A stretch of DNA of 64,000 nt, taken from the NCBI GenBank assembly GCA_013001975.1, contig JABDKX010000099.1:1-64000 (forward strand), written 5' to 3'. Below the pieces are notes generated by a model, which did not search any database, had not been told where the DNA came from, and saw only the letters and a list, made by a program, of their open reading frames with translations. The number at the start of each line of letters is the position of its first letter. The stretch's first letter is position 1. Below, in pieces: positions 33,722-41,186 of the stretch. This stretch comes from Saprospiraceae bacterium. Lineage in GTDB: Bacteria; Bacteroidota; Bacteroidia; Chitinophagales; Saprospiraceae. Made by a program: the position numbers and the translations under genes.

Positions 33722-35506
33722 ATGGAAAAGATAAAATATTTTATAATTGGAACACTCTTGCTGTTTAGTGGATTAGTTATTGGGTGGATGTTAAAACCAA
33801 ATGAAAAAATGGATGCTCATTCACATCAAAACCAAATGGTTGAAAGTGAAAATGAACCAAACGATATGGAAATATGGACATGTTCCATGCATCCTCAAAT
33901 AAGACAAAATGAATTTGGTATTTGCCCAATCTGTGAAATGGATCTCATACCATTAGATAATTCTTTGTCAAATGACGATCCAACAATATTGAAAATGAGT
34001 GAAGAAGCTGTTAAGTTGGCTCAAATAGAAACTTATACCATAGGTGAAAAAAGACAGACTTTAGAACAATCTGAAATAGAAAGAAAAATTAAAGTGGATG
34101 GTACCATTGAACTGGATGAGCGAACGATAAAATCTCAAACTGTACATCTGCCTGGTAGAATTGAATCTATGAGTGTAACATTTGAAGGACAATATGTGCG
34201 TAAAGGACAAGTCATTGCAAAATTGTTTTCTACTGACTTATTGGCTGCTTCGGAAGAATTGCTGACGGCTGTTAAATTTAATGAGCGAGTTGATGGAATA
34301 AAAGATGCTGCTATTAATAAATTAAAAAATTGGAAAATCAGTGACTCTCAAATTCAACAAATTATTACAAATAATAAAGCCATAGAGACAATTGATATTA
34401 TTGCAGATCATAGTGGTTATGTTATTAGTAAAAAGCTGTCTCAAGGTGATTATGCCAAACAAGGGCAAGTATTATATACTGTTGGCTCCACAAATCCACT
34501 TTGGTTAATATTTAATGTTTTCGAATCAGATTTATCAGGAATTAAGAGAGGAAGCAAAGTGGTTTTTACAACACCCTCACTTTTAGGTAAAGAATTTAAT
34601 GCAAAAGTGACTTATATCGAACCTATGTTAAACAGTCAAACAAGAACGGCAACCGTTCGAGCTGAAATTAGGAATGATAATAATTTATTAAAACCAGGGA
34701 TGTTGTTAGATGGAAAGATTAGTACGTTTTCAGAAAAAGCTAATGACGTAGGCAATCAAAAAATTACGATTCCAAATTCGGCAATTTTATGGACTGGAAA
34801 AAAGTCAATCGTCTATGTGAAAATTCCTGATGTTGATGTGCCGACTTTTAAATTCAAGGAAGTCGAACTTGGAGAAAGATCTGGAAAATTTTCAACGATT
34901 ACCTCCGGACTTAAATTTGGAGATGAAATAGTTTCTTATGGTGCATTTGTTGTTGATGCTGCTGCACAACTCAATAACAATTTCAGTATGATGAACAGAA
35001 ATGTAAAGATTAAGAAAGATGGTAGTCCTGACATCGTTCCTTCTTTTGTTGAAGTCGTTTCAGATACCTTTAGAAATCAATTGTCAATATCAATTGATAT
35101 ATATCTAAGTTTGAAAAATGCTTTTGTAAGTTCAGATGAAACCAAAACTCGTGAACAAACTGAAATGTTTTTAGAATCAATAGAGAAAGTAGATATGTCA
35201 GTGTTGGATGATGAGCCTCAAGAGTTTTGGTCGGAACATTCTGATATGATAGTTACACATGCGAAGAAAATAATTGAAGCCGACGATATTGAAGAACAGA
35301 GATCTCAGTTTGACTTTCTTTCTCAATCATTAATTAAAACCATTAGAGCATTTGGTACTAATAATCAAACATACTATGTTCAACATTGTCCAATGGCTAT
35401 TGGGAATCAAGGTGCAGATTGGCTATCTGATGAACCGGCAATTAGAAATCCGTATTTCGGAGATAAAATGTTGAAGTGCGGAAGTGTTAAATTAGAACTT
35501 AACTAA
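33722..35506 (+). CDS. cusB: CusB-type periplasmic adaptor with metal-binding domains
   Basis: This 594-residue adaptor begins with a membrane anchor (residues 6-24). A heavy-metal-binding domain follows at about residues 53-80 with CSMHPQIRQNEFGICPICEMDL. The barrel-sandwich and beta-barrel region (about 120-420) contains TVHLPGRIESMSVTFEGQYV. A C-terminal DUF3347 domain has YYVQHCPMAIGNQGADWLS and KMLKCG. It links CusA to TolC and can pass Cu or Ag to the pump. The next gene, an HMA-AraC regulator, starts directly at its stop codon. Confidence 0.92.
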   Translation: MEKIKYFIIGTLLLFSGLVIGWMLKPNEKMDAHSHQNQMVESENEPNDMEIWTCSMHPQIRQNEFGICPICEMDLIPLDNSLSNDDPTILKMSEEAVKLAQIETYTIGEKRQTLEQSEIERKIKVDGTIELDERTIKSQTVHLPGRIESMSVTFEGQYVRKGQVIAKLFSTDLLAASEELLTAVKFNERVDGIKDAAINKLKNWKISDSQIQQIITNNKAIETIDIIADHSGYVISKKLSQGDYAKQGQVLYTVGSTNPLWLIFNVFESDLSGIKRGSKVVFTTPSLLGKEFNAKVTYIEPMLNSQTRTATVRAEIRNDNNLLKPGMLLDGKISTFSEKANDVGNQKITIPNSAILWTGKKSIVYVKIPDVDVPTFKFKEVELGERSGKFSTITSGLKFGDEIVSYGAFVVDAAAQLNNNFSMMNRNVKIKKDGSPDIVPSFVEVVSDTFRNQLSISIDIYLSLKNAFVSSDETKTREQTEMFLESIEKVDMSVLDDEPQEFWSEHSDMIVTHAKKIIEADDIEEQRSQFDFLSQSLIKTIRAFGTNNQTYYVQHCPMAIGNQGADWLSDEPAIRNPYFGDKMLKCGSVKLELN

Positions 35507-36067
35507 ATGGAAACGATTTATATTAAAAATATGGTTTGTGACAGATGTATCGCGTCAGTCAGAAAAATATTTGAAGCAAATGATATACAACCGATTGAAG
35601 TAAGTCTGGGCGAAGTTATTTATAATGAAATTATTCCAAATTCTGTATTAGCTAAAATTGAAGATGAGTTGAAACTTCAAGGCTTCCAATTAATAGAAGG
35701 TGATACGCCAGTACTTGTGACAAAGATTAAATCAGCTATTATAAATTTATTTAATCAAAATGAAATAGCTGAATCTTTTAAGTTGTCTTCATTTTTAACA
35801 TCTAAATTTCCTTATGATTATTCACACATTAGCAGAATATTTTCAAATCATGAAAAAGATACAATTGAGCATTTTTTAATTAAAGTAAGAATAGAAAAAG
35901 CAAAAGAATTACTAACTTACAAAGATCATAATGTCAGTGAAGTTGCCTATAAGCTTGGTTATGTAAGTGCATCACATTTTTCAAGGCAGTTTAAAAATTT
36001 GGTTGGCATGGCTCCAAGCGCATATCAGAATAATCCCAGTGGTAGGAAATCACTACATGATATTTAG
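35507..36067 (+). CDS. HMA-domain/AraC-type transcription regulator fusion
   Basis: This 186-residue protein begins with a ferredoxin-like HMA domain (about residues 1-65) carrying the metal motif MVCDRC. An AraC-type DNA-binding domain follows at about 75-180, with VSEVAYKLGYVSASHFSRQFKN and MAPSAYQ. I infer a one-component copper or silver sensor that controls the upstream efflux operon, of which it is the last tightly linked member (no gap after cusB). The short linker and the absence of any other ligand domain support direct metal sensing. Confidence 0.88.
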   Translation: METIYIKNMVCDRCIASVRKIFEANDIQPIEVSLGEVIYNEIIPNSVLAKIEDELKLQGFQLIEGDTPVLVTKIKSAIINLFNQNEIAESFKLSSFLTSKFPYDYSHISRIFSNHEKDTIEHFLIKVRIEKAKELLTYKDHNVSEVAYKLGYVSASHFSRQFKNLVGMAPSAYQNNPSGRKSLHDI

Positions 36068-36087
36068 TTCACTTAAAAAATAATAAA

Positions 36088-36429
36088 ATGAAAACGAAAC
36101 AATTAATCTTAAGTTTATTAGTCTTTTTGATGGCATCATCATTTTTTATCTCTTGTCAGAATAAAGATAAAACGAAAGTTAAAACAGATACTGAAATTAA
36201 CGAAGGGGAGAAGAACGGCAAAGAATATACTTCAGCATATATCTGTCCAATGCATTGCAAAGGAAGCGGAAGTGATAAAATGGGCAAATGTCCTGTCTGT
36301 GAAATGGATTATGTGAAAAATGAAAAGTTTAAAACTGACGGACACAATCATGACGGACATGATCATGATGGACACAATCATGATGGACATGATCACAGCG
36401 ACCACAACCATGATGGCCACAGCCATTAA
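36088..36429 (+). CDS. His-rich heavy-metal-binding lipoprotein
   Basis: This 113-residue lipoprotein (lipobox FISC) has a heavy-metal-binding domain with ICPMHCKGSGSDKMGKCPVC, like the N-terminal domain of the CusB above. Its tail is made of repeated GHDHDGHNHD units with about a dozen His. It should bind Cu, Ni or Zn in the periplasm and act as a metal buffer or donor. It lies 20 bases after the regulator gene, in the same direction, with a hydrolase gene 12 bases downstream. Confidence 0.88.
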   Translation: MKTKQLILSLLVFLMASSFFISCQNKDKTKVKTDTEINEGEKNGKEYTSAYICPMHCKGSGSDKMGKCPVCEMDYVKNEKFKTDGHNHDGHDHDGHNHDGHDHSDHNHDGHSH

Positions 36430-36441
36430 TAACTAAGGCTA

Positions 36442-37410
36442 ATGGATAGTATAACCCAAGCCGCATTAGGCGCTTCTATTGGTGAATTAATTTTAGGAAA
36501 AAAAATTGGTAATAAAGCTGCTATTGGAGGGGCCATAATTGCTACAATACCTGATCTTGATATTTTGCTGACACCTTTTTATTCTGTTTTCGAAAATATC
36601 AGTATCCATAGAGGTTACAGCCATTCGTTGATGTTTTGCTTCTTACTGGCCATTATATTGTCATATCTATTAAAGAAAATTAAATGGTTCAAAAATCTTA
36701 GTCTGCCCAGGCTTATGCTTTTTACTTTTTTAGTTTTAGTGACCCATATTCTTTTAGATACTTTCACGACTTTTGGAACACAATTGTTTTTGCCATTTGC
36801 AGATTGGCGAGTCAGTTTTGATTGTATAAATATTGTCGATCCAATCTATACGTTACCGATAGTGATTGGTCTGGGGGCAAGTTTATTTAAATATGCTAAA
36901 AATGATATTAAACGATCCCTTCCAAATCAAATAGGTTTACTCTTAAGTTCTTTGTATTTGGTTTTCACATTGGCAAATAAACAACATGTTCAGAATATTT
37001 TTGCAGAAAATCTTCAAGAGCAGTCAACACCTTATTATAAGATGTTAACGGTACCTGTAAAAGTTGGTAACCTTGTTTGGTATGGTGTAGCAAAAGACGA
37101 AACACATTTACACATAGGAAAGTATTCCATGTTAGAAAAAAACAAAATTGAGTTTGATGCATTTCCCATAAATAAGCACTTATTAGAGGGGCTGGATCAA
37201 GAACTTGTAGACAGATTAATTTGGTTTGCTCAAGGGTATTATGTTGTTGCTCAGCACGATGATAAAATACGTGTATATAACATGCAATGTGATATGCAAG
37301 GCGTTCGTACTTTTGGAGAATATAAAGCACCAACAGCTTTTTATTATGAAATTACACCAAAGCTTAATGAGGAATATGATTTAAAAGTGGGCATGCAAGA
37401 AGCTGATTAA
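36442..37410 (+). CDS. Membrane metal-dependent hydrolase (YdjM/DUF457 type)
   Basis: This 322-residue protein has several membrane helices and the family signature: DSITQAALGASIGE at the start, then ATIPDLDIL and HRGYSHSLMF, and later LLDTFTTFGTQL. The His/Asp residues in these motifs are thought to bind metal. The YdjM family is predicted to act on lipids or on DNA-damage-related targets, but no reaction is proven. It follows the His-rich lipoprotein by 12 bases, so it is probably co-transcribed with the metal genes. Confidence 0.85.
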   Translation: MDSITQAALGASIGELILGKKIGNKAAIGGAIIATIPDLDILLTPFYSVFENISIHRGYSHSLMFCFLLAIILSYLLKKIKWFKNLSLPRLMLFTFLVLVTHILLDTFTTFGTQLFLPFADWRVSFDCINIVDPIYTLPIVIGLGASLFKYAKNDIKRSLPNQIGLLLSSLYLVFTLANKQHVQNIFAENLQEQSTPYYKMLTVPVKVGNLVWYGVAKDETHLHIGKYSMLEKNKIEFDAFPINKHLLEGLDQELVDRLIWFAQGYYVVAQHDDKIRVYNMQCDMQGVRTFGEYKAPTAFYYEITPKLNEEYDLKVGMQEAD

Positions 37411-37525
37411 AGATAAATAACTAAATTAATATCAATATTGAGCAAGGTAAAATCAAATTATGTCAAATTAAGCTTAGGAAACCTTGTTATACTTGAATAA
37501 TAAATAAATTGTAAAAATCCATCTA

Positions 37526-38494
37526 ATGAAAAAAAGCTTCTTACTTCAATGCCTACTTGTTTTGACAGGGTCAGTTTTAATTGGTCAAAATAATGTTCAG
37601 TTAACCATAAACCATAAACTAGGAGAAAATGATTTTGAATTACTAGCGCCTAGTAAAAATAATATGGGTCATGATTTCAAAGTTGACAGACTTCAATATT
37701 ACATTTCTGAAATGTCAATAATAGATGATGCAGGCAATGAAATTTTTATTGATGACTTATGGATTTTAGTAAATGCTGATCAAGTTACAAATGTAGATTT
37801 AGGAAATCATAATATTTCAAATGTAGAAAGTATCCGATTTGGTATAGGTGTAAATGAAGAGGTCAATCATGGTGACCCATCATTATATCCCTCTTCTCAT
37901 CCACTAGCTCCTCAGTCTCCTTCAATGCATTGGGGTTGGGCTTCAGGATATCGATTTATTGCATTAGAAGGTAATGGCGGAAGTAATTATAATCAATTGT
38001 TTCAATTACACGGACTGGGTGATTCCAATTATTCAATACGTGAGGTTACTGTTCCATCAAAAGAAGAAAATGGCCAAATTAATATTGAAATAGATGCTGA
38101 TTACACAAAGCTACTGGACAATATATCAGTAAATTCTGGTGTCATAGTGCACGGTGAAAATTTACAAGCTAAGACTTGTTTGCAAAATTTTAAATTTGTT
38201 TTTAAGCCAACTGACTTGACCAGCTCTTATGAAGATTTTGTAGATTTTGAATCTTTTAATGCATTTCCAAATCCAATTAAGAACGGTTTATTAAAAATAG
38301 ATTATCAGCTAAAAAATGCTGATTTAAAATATCAAGTTTCTCTTAGTGATATTCACGGTAGACAATTACAATCTTTTGGTTTACAAAACAGTCAACTAAA
38401 TTTTGATTTCGATAATTATTTACCAGGCGTTTATATTCTAAATATATTGAAAGAAGGACAAGTGGTGTTAACCAAAAAAATTATTCGAATCTAA
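37526..38494 (+). CDS. mbnP: MbnP-family copper-binding protein with type IX sorting domain
   Basis: This 322-residue protein has a signal peptide ending near LIGQ. The MbnP/CorA-like domain (about residues 25-240) has HDFKVDRLQYYISEMSI, SMHWGWASGYRFIALEG and FQLHGLG. A C-terminal type IX sorting domain (about 250-322) includes AFPNPIKNGLLKIDY. In methanotrophs MbnP binds copper through a kynurenine made from Trp by the partner MbnH. The partner gene follows here after 3 bases. The sorting domain suggests that copper is captured at the cell surface. Several conserved Trp in MHWGW could be candidates for modification. Confidence 0.88.
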   Translation: MKKSFLLQCLLVLTGSVLIGQNNVQLTINHKLGENDFELLAPSKNNMGHDFKVDRLQYYISEMSIIDDAGNEIFIDDLWILVNADQVTNVDLGNHNISNVESIRFGIGVNEEVNHGDPSLYPSSHPLAPQSPSMHWGWASGYRFIALEGNGGSNYNQLFQLHGLGDSNYSIREVTVPSKEENGQINIEIDADYTKLLDNISVNSGVIVHGENLQAKTCLQNFKFVFKPTDLTSSYEDFVDFESFNAFPNPIKNGLLKIDYQLKNADLKYQVSLSDIHGRQLQSFGLQNSQLNFDFDNYLPGVYILNILKEGQVVLTKKIIRI

Positions 38495-38497
38495 GTT

Positions 38498-39511
38498 TTG
38501 AGACGGCATGTTCAATTTCTGATCGCATTGGCTTTTTTAATTTCTTGTGAAAAAGAAGTTAAACCAATACCTAAATCTTTTGGTTTATTTGAAATGCCTA
38601 ACGGCTTTGATGTAGTTGAACATCCTACCGATAATCAATACACAAAAGCCCGATGGGATCTTGGAAAAAAATTATTTTTTGATCCTATTATGTCACTAGA
38701 TAGCACAATAAGTTGTTCGTCATGTCATAAGCCGGAATTGGCATTCAGCGACGATGTTGCATTTAGTAAAGGTGTAGATGGAGCAATCGGAATGAGGAAT
38801 GCGCCTTCATTGGCAAATGTATCATATCATCCCTATTTTACTAGAGAAGGTGGTGTTCCAACCTTAGAGATGCAAATTCTTGTTCCCATTCAAGAACATA
38901 ACGAATTCAATTTTAACATTGTATTATTGGCTGAAAGATTGTCTCAAAATTCTGAATATGTTGAATTAACACACGATGCCTACAATCGAAGCCCAGACCC
39001 ATTTACAATTACAAGATCGTTATCGTGTTTTGAAAGAAGCCTAATCAGCGGATATAGTAAATATGACCAATATATTAATTATGGTAATTTGGATGTTTTG
39101 AATGATTCTGAAATAAGAGGGATGAATTTATTTTTTAGTGATAAAACGAATTGCGTTTCTTGCCATGGAGGATTTAATTTTACAAATTATGAATTTGCAA
39201 ATAATGGCTTATATGAAAGCTATCCCGATAAGGGTCGATTTCGTTTAACTGGTTTAAATTCAGATCTGGCAATGTTTAAAATTCCAAGTCTGCGCAATGT
39301 TGAATTGACATCACCTTACATGCATGATGGTTCTTTTAAAACATTAAAAGAAGTAATATTACATTATAATGAAGGTGGAAAATCAAATACTCAAAAAAGT
39401 AATTTGATTCAGCCATTAAATTTATCTTCGGAAGAGATTGATGATTTGGTTTCATTTTTAAAATCTCTGACGGATCAAACTTTTATAAATAATCCGATAT
39501 TTAAGAATTAA
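38498..39511 (+). CDS. mbnH: MbnH / di-haem cytochrome c peroxidase family lipoprotein
   Basis: This 337-residue lipoprotein starts at TTG (38498), giving MRRHVQFLIALAFLISC with a good lipobox; no ATG precedes the mature part. Two c-type haem motifs, CSSCH and CVSCH, mark the family, and the YMHDGSFKTLKEVILHYN segment is typical. In the MbnPH pair this enzyme uses a bis-Fe(IV)-type state to oxidise a Trp of MbnP to kynurenine. The 3-base gap after mbnP supports that pairing. A general peroxidase role cannot be excluded. Confidence 0.85.
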   Translation: MRRHVQFLIALAFLISCEKEVKPIPKSFGLFEMPNGFDVVEHPTDNQYTKARWDLGKKLFFDPIMSLDSTISCSSCHKPELAFSDDVAFSKGVDGAIGMRNAPSLANVSYHPYFTREGGVPTLEMQILVPIQEHNEFNFNIVLLAERLSQNSEYVELTHDAYNRSPDPFTITRSLSCFERSLISGYSKYDQYINYGNLDVLNDSEIRGMNLFFSDKTNCVSCHGGFNFTNYEFANNGLYESYPDKGRFRLTGLNSDLAMFKIPSLRNVELTSPYMHDGSFKTLKEVILHYNEGGKSNTQKSNLIQPLNLSSEEIDDLVSFLKSLTDQTFINNPIFKN

Positions 39512-39522
39512 ATATTTGTGAA

Positions 39523-40611
39523 ATGTGTAAAATAAAAATAACAGCATTCTTATCAATTCTGGTAATCTTATTATTCTCATGTGGTGAAGATGAACCTATT
39601 GAGCAAGTTGTTTTTGATGATACGCCATACATATTAAATTATGGAAATTTACCAGAACCTAATCTTCCTCCAGATAATTTTTTGACAAACCAAAAAGTTG
39701 AATTGGGAAGAATGTTGTTTTACGAAAAAATGTTGTCCAAGGATGGGTCGCAAAGTTGCGCGAGTTGTCACAATCAATCAGACGGTTTTTCAGATACTTT
39801 GAGATTATCTATTGGTGTGGAAATGCTTGAAGGAAAACGTCAAGCAATGCCTATTTTTAATATGGCATGGCATAGTAATGAATTCTTTTGGGATGGCAGA
39901 GCTCATTTACTGAGAGATCAATCCCTAGAACCAATTCAAGATCCCCTAGAAATGAATGAAACGTTAGAAAATGTGATAAGCAAATTGAGTAACAGTCAAC
40001 TTTATACAAATCAATTTAAAAGAGCATTTGATAGCGAAGAAATTACCTCCGAAAAAATGTCACTTGCCATGGAGCAATTTATGCTCAGCATTGTTTCTTA
40101 TGATTCTAAATATGATAAATACCTGGCCGGAGAAGTTACATTATCTGAAAGTGAAGAAAGGGGAAGAGTTTTATTTGAAACAGAATATAATCCGTTTTTT
40201 CCTGAACTTTCTGGAGCAGATTGCGTGCATTGCCATGGTGGGGCCAATTTTGAAAATGACCAATACATGAATAATGGTCTGGATACAGATGCGGCAATGC
40301 TCGATATTGGTAGGGAAGAAGTTACTCAGAATATAGCTGATAAAGGGAAGTTTAAAGTTCCTACATTAAGGAATATTGAAATAACACTACCTTATATGCA
40401 TGATGGAAGATTTCAAACATTAGAGGAAGTGATTGAACATTATAATTCTGGGATAAAAGAATCTTCTACTGTTGACCCAGCAATTTTAAACACTAAATAT
40501 TCAGGTCTGCTTTTGACTGATCAAGATAAAATTGATTTGGTAAATTTCTTAAAAACATTAACTGATCATACTTTCATAAACAATACAGAATACACAGATC
40601 CATTTGAGTAA
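39523..40611 (+). CDS. Second di-haem cytochrome c peroxidase family lipoprotein
   Basis: This 362-residue lipoprotein (lipobox LFSC) has the haem motifs CASCH and CVHCH and the peroxidase segments AMPIFNMAWHSNEFFWDGRA and YMHDGRFQTLEEVIEHYN. It is a paralogue of the preceding MbnH and closer to conventional CcpA/MauG-type peroxidases. It begins 11 bases after MbnH and ends within the start region of the next gene, so it is in the same operon. Roles could be peroxide removal or oxidation of a second substrate. Confidence 0.88.
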   Translation: MCKIKITAFLSILVILLFSCGEDEPIEQVVFDDTPYILNYGNLPEPNLPPDNFLTNQKVELGRMLFYEKMLSKDGSQSCASCHNQSDGFSDTLRLSIGVEMLEGKRQAMPIFNMAWHSNEFFWDGRAHLLRDQSLEPIQDPLEMNETLENVISKLSNSQLYTNQFKRAFDSEEITSEKMSLAMEQFMLSIVSYDSKYDKYLAGEVTLSESEERGRVLFETEYNPFFPELSGADCVHCHGGANFENDQYMNNGLDTDAAMLDIGREEVTQNIADKGKFKVPTLRNIEITLPYMHDGRFQTLEEVIEHYNSGIKESSTVDPAILNTKYSGLLLTDQDKIDLVNFLKTLTDHTFINNTEYTDPFE

Positions 40612-41011
40612 TTGGTTAACAGATTTTTGGAAATCAAAAAATTTCCGCACGTATAATATTAAATTTAATGACGTGTTTTTAGTGTTGTTAAATATGCTTG
40701 TTTTCTTTTCATTTATTATAATAAGTTCTTGTTCAAATGATGAACCGATAGCAGAAGAAGAGTGCACAGTAAGTTTCAAAAATGAGATAAGACCAATATT
40801 CGAAAGTGCTTGTTCAATATCAGGATGTCATGTATCAGGTTTTCAAAGTGGAGACTTTTCTAGTTTTGATACAATACGATCTTATGCTCTTGATGGTAGG
40901 ATCTGGTTCAGAGTAGGCGTTACCAGAACAATGCCTCCTCTAAATGAATTATTAGAAGAAGATATAAATAAAATACAATCTTGGATAAACGAGGGAGCAA
41001 AAAATAATTGA
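40604..41011 (+). CDS. Cytochrome c-like lipoprotein with CX4CH motif
   Basis: This protein has 135 residues when started at the TTG at 40604; an ATG at 40694 would start directly in the signal (MLVFFSFIIISSC). The lipobox is IISSC. The mature part has RPIFESACSISGCH, a CX4CH haem-like motif of the planctomycete-type cytochrome domain, then TRTMPP and an INKIQSWINEGA helix. Haem attachment to CX4CH is not proven. It overlaps the peroxidase gene by 8 bases if TTG is used. It is probably an electron carrier for the adjacent haem enzymes. Confidence 0.75.
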   Translation: MSNWLTDFWKSKNFRTYNIKFNDVFLVLLNMLVFFSFIIISSCSNDEPIAEEECTVSFKNEIRPIFESACSISGCHVSGFQSGDFSSFDTIRSYALDGRIWFRVGVTRTMPPLNELLEEDINKIQSWINEGAKNN

Positions 41012-41186
41012 AAATATCTGCATTAGTCTAATTATTCAGTATAATATTTTAAATATTGATCAATCAAAGGTCGATAAATGACATTTTTATCACACATTGC
41101 CAAATTTTATATATAAATAAATTATTTTACACTAGCAAAAGCCAATAATCTTTGTTGGCTGTGATTAAACTAAACAACATTAAACT

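Noticed and set aside
36232-36426. Antisense Val/Met-rich frame
   Set aside because: It is the mirror of the His/Asp-rich repeats of the metal lipoprotein.
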